A stretch of DNA of 64,000 bases from Diaporthe sp. PMI_573 (lineage: Eukaryota; Ascomycota; Sordariomycetes; Diaporthales; Diaporthaceae): assembly GCA_021399435.1 (NCBI GenBank), contig JAJTUP010000025.1, positions 558,001-622,000 on the forward strand, in the 5' to 3' direction. Below are positions 43,986 to 56,100 of the stretch, piece by piece. The number at the start of each line of letters is the position of its first letter. Position 1 is the stretch's first letter. A model generated the notes under the pieces. That model saw only the letters and a program-made list of their open reading frames with translations, was not told the origin of the DNA and did not search any database. The position numbers and the translations under genes are program-made.

Positions 43986-45148
43986 AGCGTGCCGGCCCGA
44001 AACCCAATCAATCAAAAAAAACACACTTAATTCGAGCACAGTACAAGACCCACCCTTGTCTGCGTGTTCCTCTGTCGTCTGTCTGTCTGTCTACCAGTCT
44101 GTCCTGTCTGCCAGTCTGTCTGTCTGTCCTGTTGATCCATCCATCCAGTCTTCAATCTCGTTTCGTGTTACACACACGCCAACACCCACCCGATATGCCT
44201 GTCAGCCCACCCCACCACGGTCATCCGTCCGTCCCCCCGTCCACGCCTTTTTTTTTTCTTTCTCTCCATACCACACAATTATGACAATCTGATGACGACC
44301 AGTGCCAATGCCAATGACCCGTGACATTGTGCATCGAATCCCTTTCCCATTGTTACCATTTTTCCATTTTCCCAGTTTTCCCAATTTTCTAGTCCTCCCA
44401 GTTCCCCCAAATCCCCCCCCCCCAAAACCAACCCATGTAGTTCATGTCCTCCGTAACACACGGGAATAAACCAAGCGAACGAACGGCGCGGGAGAAGTAA
44501 AGAAAAAAAAAAGGAAAAGAAAGACCACAAAAGAAAAGGAAAAGAGCAAGCCACACACCCACACCCATCTCTCCAAAAAAAAAAGAAAACACCATGCGAT
44601 AGGGGGGGCAGGGGTCTAACCTCCTGGTGGCTTGCATACTACACCCGATGAACATTACTTCCCCCTATTTTTTTTTCTTTTTCCTTTTTTCTTTTTTGCG
44701 AAAACCTGAGAGACTGCCTGCATCCTGCCGTGCCCCAACACCAATCTCCCCTCGCAGCAAGCTGACGCAATCACCCAACCTCTTGCGCACCACCACAACA
44801 CACCGTGTATGCACGAATGAACGAATGCACACATGCACACATGCCCTCGGGAGAAAGATGCATCATCGATGCTTGCTTCCGTGATCGATCCACTGTGGCT
44901 TGCGGCTGGCCCGCGGTGTTCGTTCACCCAGCACGTCCGTATAGGGAAAACCACCACGCCACTGGCATGGGCAGCTGCATGTCCAGGCGCCAACGAACGC
45001 CGTGTCTCGGATAGTAGGCGTCTAGGGTGGGGGGATACGAAACGAGACACTGGCGGGTGGGGGTCTGGTGCTTGTCGTCAACAATGCTGGTGTCAACTCT
45101 AGACGCACTTACGCGTCTTTGAAGGTGGTGGTGACGGTCTTGTCATCG

Positions 45149-47242
45149 TTATCCCAGTTGGGCCCCGGAGACGATGTCACCACGCATCATGTCCAGCTGA
45201 GGCTCGCTAGTGGGCAGTTCATGCAGGTCGAGCTGGGGGACTGTATGCTCGGCGCCGTCCGCCATGCCGAAGTCGACGCCCGAGTCTCTCCTAGCTAGGC
45301 GTTGCGGCGGCCTCTCTTGCGCGGGTTCATCACCGGCGACACCACCAGCACCGGTGACGTCCGGTGGGGTGCGACAGCCAATCGGGACTTCATCTTCCAG
45401 AGTCTCCTCCTCTGTGTCGCCTGTCGGCCAGAAGAGCGTGCCGTTGTGCAGGAGGACTTGCCTGAGCCTGGCCAGGTCGAAGTCTCCCGCGGGCTGATAT
45501 ACCCTGCAATTCACCGGCTCCAGGTTTGCTCCGTTGGTCTCTGCTGTGGTTTGGCCGCAGGGAGGTTTTGTCGAGAGCAGATCGTATTTGGTGAGTGGCG
45601 GGGTCAGTGGGAGGGAGTCATACTTGGCACCACCGTTGACTTTGATTCCGCCCGCCAGGATCGCCTCCCACAGGCCGTTTCTGAAATCGGCAAACGCCGC
45701 TGTCAATCGGCTGTGGTACATAGCTGAGAGACCCTGCATCCACATGCGTATGATGTGGGCTTCGCCCTTGTTGGTGTCATGGAAGTGTGGGTTCATAGTG
45801 CGGATCTGAAGGATCTGTATTTTGGGGGTGACATGAGGCTCCTCGGGGCTATACCCCAGCAGTCCCTGGTCCACAGCAGACGGCGCTGGCTGAGATGAGG
45901 TAGGGATGAAGGAAGTAGCCGCTCTTGTCTCCGAGACTTGGGACGAGCAGGGTGAAGTGCCAACCGGGGTCGACACTAGTGACGACGACACCGTGGACAT
46001 GATAGAATGCGGCTCCCGCATGAGGGAGGCAGGGGCTGACTTGACCATGTGGTCGCCGGCGAACCGGTCAAAGATGTCGATGAAGTGGAAGGGCTCAATG
46101 GCATAGCCGCCGGCCAGCCTCAGCTTCAGCGCCAGCGACATGGTCATCGCGTGCTCGCCAGCATTGCCTGTGCAGATGTGGTGCAGCTCCATGTCGCCTT
46201 TGTCATTCTCGACGTGCTCGCAGGCCTCGCCGCTGAAGGTACAGCTGCCTGTCTTGTGGAGCTGGCCGAGGAGCTGGTTGAAGTGCCGGTTGACAACCTC
46301 GCTGCTCCGGCCCGAGGTCTTGAAGACGATCTCGCCGTCGTGCACCTTGGGCTTGCTGCCCCAGTTGATGCGCACCATGGCATCTGGCGCCGAGGCAAGA
46401 TGGAACCCGGCGCTAAAGGCCTTGCAGTACTCCGAGACACTACCGGTGACATAGTTGTCCGCGTCGATGAAGCCGATGTACTTGTAGTAGCTAGTACGGC
46501 CGCCGTCCCCGGCCGCACAGCCGTGAGATTGCTTGTTGCGGCAAGTGCCGCTGTCTCTGGCCGCGTAGGTGCTGCGGAATTGCTGCCCGTTGCCGTGCGT
46601 GGTGCCACGCGGGCAGCCGTGGCTACACCACACATCTGTCTCTTGGCTGTCGATCCTTCCATTTCTCTCCCCGTTCCTGTTGTGGCCGTGGCACTGTTGG
46701 TGGGTGCGGGTGCGCGCAGAAGGGTCTGCCCCGTCGGCAGCCGCCGGACCTGGGGCGGCGGCAGCCAGAGCGATCCCGATGACCAGCGCCTCGCCCTTCC
46801 CCCCGTGAACGAGACCGTCGTCGCCCAGCAGTCCCGTCATGCCGACCTCACTCAGCGCCTTGGCGAGTTTCTCGTCGCGCTGGTGGACGCTGATGCCATC
46901 CCGCCCCGTGTCACGACAGAACCTGGCCAGCGCGTCCCTCTCACGGTCGTACATGTCCTGCGCAGATGCTGAGACCACGATTATGAGGCTGCCTGCCGGG
47001 ATTCCAGCCCACACGCTGACAATTCGATTGACAGGCTCGTCCTTGCAAGGGACAACGATGGCTGTCCTGGACTGGATGGCATCGATTGCCTCGGGCGAGA
47101 CGGCCTCAGTTGGCTGCTGGCCATGGTGCCCTCTTCTGTTGCTAGGCTGGCGGTCTCTGGCCTCGAACTCGACGACGTGCTGGACGCCTCGGATCTCAAC
47201 CTGGCCAATGCGGGCAGTGGACTTGGACGCGGAGAAGCGCAT
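45149..47242 (-). CDS. mpgS: Mannosyl-3-phosphoglycerate synthase (GT55)
   Basis: A single frame of 697 residues from the ATG at 47242. The order of motifs matches mannosyl-3-phosphoglycerate synthase, which transfers mannose from GDP-mannose to 3-phosphoglycerate: TAIVVPCKDEP near residue 60, IPAGSLIIVVSAS, VHQRDEKLAKAL, GKGEALVIGI near 150, the metal/nucleotide motif YIGFIDADNYV (Asp-Ala-Asp at 260-262), GFHLA...MVRINWGSKPKV, TGNAGEHAMTM near 360, and AIEPFHFIDIF. The family is best known from archaeal osmolyte synthesis and also occurs in filamentous fungi. Bacterial and archaeal enzymes are about 400 residues. Here an 80-residue Gly/His/Ala-rich insert separates the GKGE and DAD blocks, and about 190 extra residues follow the catalytic domain. 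The insert could be an unspliced stop-free intron. No phosphatase partner lies nearby. Confidence 0.88.
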   Translation of the reverse strand: MRFSASKSTARIGQVEIRGVQHVVEFEARDRQPSNRRGHHGQQPTEAVSPEAIDAIQSRTAIVVPCKDEPVNRIVSVWAGIPAGSLIIVVSASAQDMYDRERDALARFCRDTGRDGISVHQRDEKLAKALSEVGMTGLLGDDGLVHGGKGEALVIGIALAAAAPGPAAADGADPSARTRTHQQCHGHNRNGERNGRIDSQETDVWCSHGCPRGTTHGNGQQFRSTYAARDSGTCRNKQSHGCAAGDGGRTSYYKYIGFIDADNYVTGSVSEYCKAFSAGFHLASAPDAMVRINWGSKPKVHDGEIVFKTSGRSSEVVNRHFNQLLGQLHKTGSCTFSGEACEHVENDKGDMELHHICTGNAGEHAMTMSLALKLRLAGGYAIEPFHFIDIFDRFAGDHMVKSAPASLMREPHSIMSTVSSSLVSTPVGTSPCSSQVSETRAATSFIPTSSQPAPSAVDQGLLGYSPEEPHVTPKIQILQIRTMNPHFHDTNKGEAHIIRMWMQGLSAMYHSRLTAAFADFRNGLWEAILAGGIKVNGGAKYDSLPLTPPLTKYDLLSTKPPCGQTTAETNGANLEPVNCRVYQPAGDFDLARLRQVLLHNGTLFWPTGDTEEETLEDEVPIGCRTPPDVTGAGGVAGDEPAQERPPQRLARRDSGVDFGMADGAEHTVPQLDLHELPTSEPQLDMMRGDIVSGAQLG

Positions 47243-49068
47243 GGTCAAGGAGCTGCCGGCGCCCGCAGGATGGCTGAATGGCGCGAAGTCGCTTGCTGTG
47301 CTCGTGCCCGAGTTCTGTTCCTGTGTGGGCTAAGGTCGCGATGCTGTCTTTTCGTGCGATCCCTCACACGTAAGCTATACTTGGGAAATGTATGCGTGCG
47401 CAAGAGGAGCGAGAGATATGATTTAGGTTCGGATGTGACGGCCTCGAGGATGTCTTGGTGCGGCTCAGGTCTATGTTGTCGTCGTCGTCGGGCTGAGCCC
47501 GTGTTGTGGTGTTGTTGGATGCGGTTTTGATGCAGTTCGACGCTGTCAGGGAAGGAGGGTTGGCTGCTAATGGGGCATTGGACGGTCTGAGGGAGATATA
47601 TGGAAGGTCCGATGGCATCCTCTGGCGTCGCGAACAAGAAAGGAAGACAGTCAAGGGAATGAGCAGTGCCACTTCGCAACGCACCTGCCGTGTGACACCG
47701 TATATCTCGTGTTGATCATCCTGAGTCTGTGTACACATACATCGCGACCTACCTCTATATATGTGTCTATCTATATTCCCGGAAGGAGGTCTCGTGTACG
47801 GGTTCAGTCGAGACGAGAGATCGAGCCGCTCGCGTCTCCTTCCCCGGGCTCACCGTCTGTCTGCCTGCCCGTTTCCGCAGCCGGCCTTTGTGGTCTGGGA
47901 TTGTGGTCGAGCAGGCGAGTTTTTTTGATCGGCTTCTGTCATCCTCGTGAGACAAGCTCCACCACTAAGAGAGGTCCATCAACGACCCTGTCATTTGCCA
48001 GGGAGATGAGACCAGGACGCGAGCAGCCGGCGCGGCCCATCATGGGAACGTCATTTCCTGTTACTTTTCGTCCGGTCTAATTGGGTGTTGTGTGATGCTG
48101 CTTCTTCCGCGCCGTCTTGGTCGTGATATCCCCCTCCACCAGCGCAGAGCCGCCGGCAGTAGTGGGACTGGGAGGACTGGCATACTCGGGGGAGCGGTGA
48201 CCGGCCCCCGTTTCAGGAGACGACATGATGGGTCGTTGTGGATGTGCATCCTGCAGCATCCCACGGCTCGTTTGCGAGCATTAGAGCTTTGGTTGGGGGT
48301 GAATCGGGCCACGCCTGTCTCAGCACACACGGGTGGCTGAATGATCAATGACGGGCCATTGAGGTCCTCAGCACACGAAGAGCCCACGGCGTGCTACCTG
48401 GAACCCCACGCTTGCCCAACACTGAAGCCGATGACGGTGCCTACTGGGACTCGAAAGAAGGCACTTCATTATGGTGCGAAAGGGTTTTCTTTTTGATTGA
48501 TTTCCTCTCCACTTGCTGTCGCTTTGTTTTTTTTATGTTACAGTTTGATTACCCGCCCTGGGACATTCTAGTCGGTGAGTCGGGTCGAGAGGTTGGCATA
48601 GCTTGCATGGGATGGCAGAAAAGCAAGCCCGAGGTGCTGGATTGCATTCTCGTTTACGGGCTGGTGTTCCGCGGCCTGCTGCGCCATCCGAAAAAGCAAT
48701 ATTAAAAAACGGGGACACGGTTCCGGTGATCGTTCCGGTGATCGGCTCCGATTTTCTTCGAGCATCCTTCCGTCTGGTTACACTGTTCGTTGGCTGCATT
48801 TAAGTGCAGAGGAAATTTGGTGCATCAAACATGGCGCAAGGTATCGGGGGTACGTTGACCGAGTCGATGCCGCAGCCCGTTAGATTGTATTGGGGTAACA
48901 CCCTATCGATCTGATCTCAAGGGTTGCTGCAGATCTCACCAGCTAATCTAGGCACGGCCCGTTGGTCGCTTAGACTTAGCGGCCCACGCCAGGACCTTTT
49001 CTCCGGCGCGTTGCGTTGTCGGGCCTCCCGGTGGCTTCCAACGCCGCAGTATACGTAGTACCACGATA
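47243..49068. other. Intergenic region
   Basis: Promoter side of the mannosylphosphoglycerate synthase gene and 3' flank of the OMS1-like gene. No reading frame with family resemblance; a few GC-rich simple stretches only. Confidence 0.5.
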
Positions 49069-50655
49069 TCACGCGGCGGGCCGGGATGTGGGCCGCCCAG
49101 AACTGTCTGCTGGCGTGCGGTTGCCGCTGTCACTGCCGTTACCGCTCCCGTGTTCCTTCTGCGGGTTGACCCTGAGCTCGACCCAGTACATGGTGCCACC
49201 CTGTGTCCAGAGTGGCCTCTCGATCCTGACGACCTCGAGCCCCGGCACCTCCCTCTCGGCCCTGCGGACGGCCTCCTCGATGTCTCTGTTCCACCAACAG
49301 CCGTACCTGTCAAAGTGCGAGGGGGCGAACTTGTCAAGCAGGCCATTGATCCAGTCGTAGCGGCCGCGCCCGTGCTCTAGCAGATAGATACGGCCGGAAC
49401 CGGGCCGCAGCACGCGGGCCATGTTGGCTAGCAGCTGATGCGGGTCAGCGACGGAACAGATTGCGAAGTTCTGAAGGATAGTATCGAAGTAACGTGGGGC
49501 TGGTAAGGTTGATGCAGCATCCGGGGCCAGCATGGGCGGTGGCGAGGGAAGTTGGGATTGCGCATCCGACTTGAATAAGCGAATGCGGCCACTCCCGATA
49601 TTGGCTGCCAGGGCCTGATCTTTGGTCTGGCTCGCAGCAGGCGGTGCAGGATGCCGTGCAGGAGCTGGCATCTTGGATTCTGACAGGGCTTTCAACGGGT
49701 TTCTAAATGTAACGGGCTTCTTTTCTTCAACAGATTTCTGCTGCTGCTGCTGCTGCTGCGTCTCCTGCGTCTCCTGCGTCTCCTGCTGTGCCTGCTGCCC
49801 TTCATTCACTTTTCTTCTGCGCCTGGGGATCAGCTCCGGCACTGCCTTTTTGAGTTTCGTCCAGGTGACCTCGAGCACGTCGGCAGACACGTCGACACCG
49901 GTGAAGCTCAACACCTCCGGGGCGTCGTCCCCGGGCAGAAGCAAGCCCTTCTTCCCCTTCTCCATTCTCCTCTTGACACGGTCCCTGTGCAGGTCCTCTG
50001 GCGACTTTGGGTTTGGCGCGAAGCCGACCCCCTCGTCCGCGGGGCGCGGGGCGGTGTTCTTGATCTCGTCCCAGTCCATGTACTCGATGTTCCGGCCGGT
50101 GCCCACGGCGACCTCGAGGACGTGGCCCCTTGCGAGCCCGCCCATGAGCTTGCGCAGGCCCGTGATGCCCATGATCCACTCGTTCCAGTCCTGCTCCCGG
50201 TCAAAGGCGGTGGCGGTGATCTTTCCTGATCGAAGGTCCAGGGGCCGACCGGAAGGGATGTCACCGTGCTGCCCATGCTGGCCAAGCGGTGTCTGGTCGG
50301 CACAGGCGTCGACTCTGGTCATGCTGCGAATGAGCATGGCGATGTATGCGCCCATGACCGCTACGCCGAGGCCAAATACGACGAGCTGTTTCTTGTACGT
50401 CTCTGCGAGTTCGGAGAGGGGTCTTGCTTCTGCATTTGCCTTGGCGCGATACCTGGGAGTTGACGAGTGGATCGTCCGTGTCTTAGACGGGGCGCATGCC
50501 CATGACGAAGGCCTCACGGAGCGTGCGATGCCTGACGACGCTGCCGTGCCATGCTGCAGAAGCCATGATGGCGACAGTGACGGCACTCGGTCCCGTGCTT
50601 GCGACCTGGGCAGGGCAGCGTGGATGCCACGCCTCAGGTGGTGTGATACGGGCAT
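49069..50655 (-). CDS. OMS1: OMS1-like mitochondrial methyltransferase
   Basis: A 528-residue intronless frame from the ATG at 50655. The N-terminus is Arg/Ser-rich with few acidic residues, as in mitochondrial targeting peptides, and is followed by one transmembrane helix (LVVFGLGVAVMGAYIAMLI, about residues 91-109). The class I methyltransferase fold has motif I VLEVAVGTGRNIEYM (about 178-192), the acidic strand FTGVDVSADVL, the post-I region YFDTILQNFAICSVAD, and LRPGSGRIYLLEHGRG, then DRYGCWWNRDIEEAV. This fits yeast Oms1, an inner-membrane methyltransferase-like protein linked to respiration. An insert between motif I and the next strand contains a CAG-coded polyglutamine run and a QET repeat. 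The substrate is unknown. Confidence 0.85.
   Translation of the reverse strand: MPVSHHLRRGIHAALPRSQARDRVPSLSPSWLLQHGTAASSGIARSVRPSSWACAPSKTRTIHSSTPRYRAKANAEARPLSELAETYKKQLVVFGLGVAVMGAYIAMLIRSMTRVDACADQTPLGQHGQHGDIPSGRPLDLRSGKITATAFDREQDWNEWIMGITGLRKLMGGLARGHVLEVAVGTGRNIEYMDWDEIKNTAPRPADEGVGFAPNPKSPEDLHRDRVKRRMEKGKKGLLLPGDDAPEVLSFTGVDVSADVLEVTWTKLKKAVPELIPRRRRKVNEGQQAQQETQETQETQQQQQQQKSVEEKKPVTFRNPLKALSESKMPAPARHPAPPAASQTKDQALAANIGSGRIRLFKSDAQSQLPSPPPMLAPDAASTLPAPRYFDTILQNFAICSVADPHQLLANMARVLRPGSGRIYLLEHGRGRYDWINGLLDKFAPSHFDRYGCWWNRDIEEAVRRAEREVPGLEVVRIERPLWTQGGTMYWVELRVNPQKEHGSGNGSDSGNRTPADSSGRPTSRPAA
49738..49795 (-). repeat. CAG (polyGln) and CAGGAGACG (QET) repeats in OMS1-like gene
   Basis: Seven or so CTG triplets on the plus strand, followed by three CTCCTGCGT 9-mers. 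On the coding strand these give QETQETQET and a glutamine run, in an insert of the methyltransferase domain. Confidence 0.8.
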
Positions 50656-53160
50656 TGTGCAGAGACAGGCTCCTCGGCGGCGTCACAGCTGCATTCCCCT
50701 GGGCAGACCGACACTTGCCCCGTCCAGTGAAGCCCAGCCCAGCCCGACCCAGCCCAGCCCAGGCCAATGCAGTCCAGCCCAACTCAGTCGAGGGTCTCAC
50801 GAATGGGTTCCAGGAGTTCTGATGCGGGTGCGGCAGGGAGATGCAGTCCGGTTGGGCACCAGGTGCGTTCTGCCGGGGACGTCCAAGGTGGTCTGGTTGG
50901 CAGGGCTTGGTCGATCTCGGCGACCTCGCTCACCGGTCTGCGCAGTTTGGACTCAGGCCTAGGATTCCAGCCGTGTCCAGATTGAGCTCCACGATGCGAC
51001 GGGCGGTCCAGGGATGTTGAAAAGGGCGACGATGCTGGAGTGACACGGGCTGAAGACGAGGTGCAGGAGAAGGTGCAAAGCAGGTGTCATTGTCATGCAG
51101 TCGCAAGGAACTCGTGCACACGTGACAGCGCGGCAGGACGTGCGAAGGTGTGTGGGAATGTGGAAGGGAAGGGGCGGCCCAGGGGCTTGGTTGGTCCCTT
51201 GGGTTCCTTGCAGCTAGACCATCTTATGCACCTGCAGCGCCTGCCATGGACACTACAACTACAACTGACCGCCTCTGAAGAAACCAACCCATCGGCTGCG
51301 TGCCTGGTTGAAACTCCAAAAACCCCCCCACCACCACCGCCCGCCCTCCTTGCCCAATTCGCCCTCGGTGAGGATGAGCCAAAAGCAAAAGGAATCGCAA
51401 TCCAAAAATCCAAAAATCCAAAAATTGCCCATCTTCCCCACATGAGCAACCTGGAATCGCATTTCCTATCGTATTTCCTGGCGCCATCAGGTCAAGCCAC
51501 ATCCTCAGCATGACTCAGGATGACTGGTCTTGTAAAAGTAAAGAAGAAGAGAGCAAAGGAGAAGAAAATCGACGGGAAAGAGACACCCCAAGCTAGGTCA
51601 TGCACGACATGCCACACCGGCTTGACCCAAGCATGGACTCGACATGAACCCCTTCCCCCATTGGCTCCCGGGCCTCCTCTCCTCTTTCTGCCTTTTCTTT
51701 TTTTCTTTGCCTTGTCCGGCTCTGCTGTCCTCCGTCCTTGACCGGTTCCATTCTTGTCCATCCTCCTAACGGTAGACCAGACTTATTGTTCACCGTCACT
51801 GACTGACGGCATGCGAGATCTGTAGAACCCCAGTCGAGAATTCCAGATCGCGGACCCAGCCAGCCATCAGCCAGCCAGCCGTGTGTGTGCGTTCACGAAC
51901 CGACGGGGCGCAGGGGGGAGGGCGTTCCCATCCCAGGACCCCAGCTGTGATGTACCTAGGTAGGTAGCATGGTGCATCCGAGACACCCATGGGCTGTTCA
52001 TCCCATCTCAAGCCACCCGCCCGTCGCTACCACGTGCGGTGGACGAGGTCGCCCAAGGATACATACCAACGGCAGGGGCGCGAGTGTCTCGCAGCTCATC
52101 ACGCTAAAAAATTTCCCAGCAGCGAGAGTATCTGCTCTCTGCCTACGATGTCCCCGTGGCCTGCCTCACCATGATCCAGTCCCTTGCCATGGGTTATCTT
52201 GACCATCCCGCTGTCACAACACCCAGCCACTCAGAGATGTGCTGCAAAGGCCATACACTATTGGATCGGTGATGCAGCTGTCACCGAGCGGGCTGGCTGA
52301 TTGGGCCAACATATGCAGAGGACGCCAGTAAAAAAAGACGGGGAAGAAGCGGAAAGATAAGAAAAAGAGAAGCAGAGAGACTGAAACAGAACTTGCTACA
52401 TTATCGTGAACACGAACAGGCAGGCTACGAGAGCTGACACTCGCTGCGTGACGACTGACTGCCCGTCCTCATCCACAAGAGAAAGATAAGCAGAAAGACT
52501 TGAATCAATCAGAAACTAATAATTGCTACAGCATCGTGCGTAGACACAAGCTGGCATTCGCTGGTGGGTTGGCTGGCTGCCTGGCTGGCAGGCAGGCCAA
52601 GCCCAATGCTGTCTGTTCTGTCTGTCATTCATTACAGGTCCAGATACTCATACATTATACGTGATTGCTACACCCCACCCACCCACTCACTTCCCGCACC
52701 TATACAACCCCGAACGATGGAACAAACAAGATGTTGCCGCCGCCCCTTGTCCGTCTTGGTTTTCGAATAACACCCCCCTCCCCCGTTTCCGAAGATACCT
52801 CCACCGAGTGAGTGGTCATTACCACATCATTCTGGAATCATGAATGGATCAATATATGAATGGAATGCAAAATCCCGTCCGTCCGGTATTGCCCCACACC
52901 CCAACTCCCCCTCCTGAACATTCATTCTTTCGACCGGTCCCCTTTTTCTTTTGGTGAATCAATCCTTCCCGTTTTGTTTAGTGGTGGAGGAAAAAAAAAG
53001 ATAACTCGTTCAATGCAATTCCCATTCTCCGCAAGGTCATCAAGTGCTTTTTGTATCACCCCGCTGTGCCTGCGCCGTCAAGGTCAAAAATCCAAAAAAT
53101 AGGGTCAATTCATCGTTGTGCGTGCTCCTCGAGTCGCTTGGTTTGCCATCTCGCCACCTT
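50656..53160. other. Intergenic region
   Basis: Promoter side of the OMS1-like gene and 3' flank of NOT1. A TACCTAGGTA palindrome lies at 51953-51962. AGCC/GGCT-type repeats and C-rich runs are frequent. No gene was recognised. Confidence 0.5.
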
Positions 53161-56100
53161 CTAGCTGTGCGCAGTAACTATCTCCGCAAAGCGCTGGGCG
53201 ACCTAAGAGAAGGATAGGTTAGTCATAGATACAGGCATCGACAGCGCATCGTCCGGGGGACCGCTTACCTCGGGAGTTTGCTTGATGAATGGGAGCTCAA
53301 AGAACATGTACTTGTCGTTCTTAACCAGCTCCACCACCGTGATCAGCAGGCCCCACGGCTGCGGCCAGAATCCGATCAGCCGCTCCAGGAGCACACGCGA
53401 GATCTGCTCGCGGATCTCCGTCTCCTCAGGGTCCGACAGGTCGTGCGAGAAAATCTCCAGCAGGGACTTGCTGAAGAACTCCATGTCCGCGTTAGGCTCC
53501 TTCAGGTGGTTGACGATGCTCAGCAGCAGGTAGTGCCGCGGCTCCGCCGCCAGCTCGTGTACCAACATCGAGAGCGTCACCAGGCCCGAAGACCCGGGCT
53601 CAAACGCCGGCTGCCCTGCCGCTGCCCGCTGCACTGCATGCTTGCCGATGTGTGCTGTGATGGCGTCGATCACACCCAGGTTCGCATTGATGAGGGCGGG
53701 ACCAAAGCCCGTCCTTCCGTCCCCTCGCGTGATTGCATGTGTCATGTGGGCCACCGCATCTTCCGAGGGCCCTTGGTCTAGGGCAGAGTTGAGAATATCC
53801 AGGAGACCGATGCTCTGGAGGAATCCAGCAGGGTTCCCGCCCTCGTGGGAGGGCCCGGCCTGGTTGCCAGCAGCGTCCAGCCCGGCCGTCATCGGATCAG
53901 GCATCTTGCTGACGGATGCAAACAATATCGTATTAATCAGCTGACTGCAGTGTGGTGGGATGGTTGCTAGGAGTGCGGACGAGTTGGTCGCCAGGTATTG
54001 TGGATAGTCATGCTGCAGCGCGATCAGCAACTTGACGGCCGCCTCGTAAGGCTTGTGGATCGCATCGGGTGAATAGACGGCGTTCAACTGCTCGCCCACA
54101 AACTCCAACAGCTGCTCCATCAGCTTGGTGTACGGCGCCCACCCAGCCTCACCTTCCATGTCCATGATGGACGGAAGGAAAGCCGCATGATGAACGAGGC
54201 CTAGCCAGCCGTAGAAGAAACCGGGGAACATGGCAGGCCCAAGCGCCGAGAGCCGTGGGGCAATCTTTAAGAGCATTTCATCCCTGTGAGGTTCGCCCAA
54301 CTGCTCAAAGAACGCTCCAGACTCGTGGAGCAGTTGAGAAAAGAAGCGGAAGAAGACCCTCTGGTTGAAGCGTTCCCCGCGCCTCCTAGTGTGATCGTTG
54401 AGAACCATCGTGGCGAGCGCCCACACGGAGGCGAGAAGGGATGCAGGGCTCGACTTCGGATCACTGTCATCGAACCCGGTAGATTTGACAAAGGCCATGA
54501 CGAGCGATGCCAGTGCGTTCACCCACATGTACCCGTCGTCAATGCTGCTGCCAGAGTTAATGGCAGTTTCGAACTGTATCACCGAGCTGTCCAGGGCGAC
54601 GCGAATGAGCACCAGCAGGTCATCCTTGGACTTGACCACGCTGTGGTCATTCAACTGCTTCACGAAGTTGCGCGCAAGCTTGTCGGTAACCGGCTTGTTC
54701 CGGATGTGATAGACCCATTCCTCGAAGACATATTCCATTTGCTCACGGCTTTGGACTTGACTGCTTCGCTCGCGAGCAGCATCCAGAGTGGCTTTCAGAT
54801 CCTCGCCTCCTGGAACTTCAGGGTCTGCAACGACCCAAGCGTAGGCGATTTCCAGGCTGGAGCTCAAGTTAGCAAACAACGCCATTGGTGTCTCGCTCAG
54901 AATTGTCGCCTTGATGATCTGATCGAGCATCTGAAGGCTTCCCTCCTCTTGCGCCCTGATCGATGCGGAGAGGGCTTCGTCCAGAGTGCGCCAGTCAAGC
55001 AGATCCGTTCCAATAAAAGCCTTGATCATTGGAAGACGCAGGAACGTGGAGCCATCTTGCCGCCGGAAGAGCTGCACCGCAAAGTCGCTCAATATCGCAC
55101 CTCCCATCCTACGGATCGTGTTTAGAGCGTGGGCAAAGGTCTCGATTGCAAGGCCGTCCTCTAGCGGACCAAGAAGGACATTGCAGATCTGCTCAACGAC
55201 GTGGGGCGTGGGATCGTCCGTTGTTGACGTTCGAGCCTTGATCACATTAGTGATGAGAACATCCATCGTCTCGAGGACTGTGTGACCCCTCGGCAGATCC
55301 TCGTAATGTTCTTCTGGCGCCTCCGTTGCTGCACGCTGCAGCTCGAAAAGGAGCTTGCTGACCCGTTCCACGAGGACTCTGGCGTCAACCTGGCTGAGGG
55401 CAGGCTGCCGTCCGTTTGTGAGGCCCGCATGCGTGTGAGGGTAGGTCTGGGTGTGCCCAGCCAGTGGAGGCATGGCGGGAGTCTCGGCAGGTGTAGGGGC
55501 AGAGGGTACTGAATTGTACGAATCCTGAAGAATGTCGTTCGCCATTGACCTCGTCGCATCAGAGCTCGAAGCAATGTGCGAGGGAGTCGTAGTAGTCGTG
55601 GCCGGCCGAGGTTGTCGCTGGAACTCCTCGTAAATCGCCATTTGTTCCGGGCTGAGTCCGTTGAGACTAGGCGCCATCTTGTAGGGATCCGGCATTGTCA
55701 TTGCCCATCGGTTGAGTGAAGCATCGACGTAGGGCTGGCTGGGTCTTTGCATCCGATGACGCCGGCGCGCATCCAGCTCAGGCTCAATTAGCTCTTCGAT
55801 CTCGGGGATCGCACGCCTCTCGGCGGCATCTTCGATCACACTTGAAGCGAGCTCAAGGTTCGAGTTGACACACATGATGATTGTCCCCTCCGGCAGCCCG
55901 CCCTGGAGGTCAGTTGAGAGCTGGCGCATGTAGTTGGTAAAGTTAGCACGCAGGGGCTCTTTAGAAGTGACAAGAGCCAGGCTGCCTGCGGTTGCTTTGA
56001 CCATGCTGATGGCCGAGTTCCTGATACGGTGCTCATCAGGTTCCGTTGCAAAGTCCTTGCGTATCATTTGGTGCGTGCTGATAGCAGCAATGGTGACGGA

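Larger units (their letters stand above)
40090..45148. other. Five-kilobase gene-free region rich in microsatellites
   Basis: Lies between the 3' ends of the convergent GDS1-like and mannosylphosphoglycerate synthase genes. It contains many simple repeats: GACA/GAGACA at 41521-41558, TGTC at 42347-42370, TATG at 42401-42431, CA at about 43952-43985, TGTC again near 44072-44128, and several long A, C or T runs. Open frames here are products of these repeats. No protein family or RNA gene was recognised. Confidence 0.5.

Noticed and set aside
32596..45148. Possible CRISPR-like arrays among repeated short motifs
   Set aside because: The repeats are simple microsatellites without spacers, and the genome is eukaryotic.
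46049..46972. 307-codon plus-strand open frame
   Set aside because: It is the antisense shadow of the mannosylphosphoglycerate synthase catalytic domain.
49622..50962. 446-codon plus-strand open frame
   Set aside because: Antisense to the OMS1-like gene; its Cys-rich run is the reverse of the polyglutamine CAG repeat.
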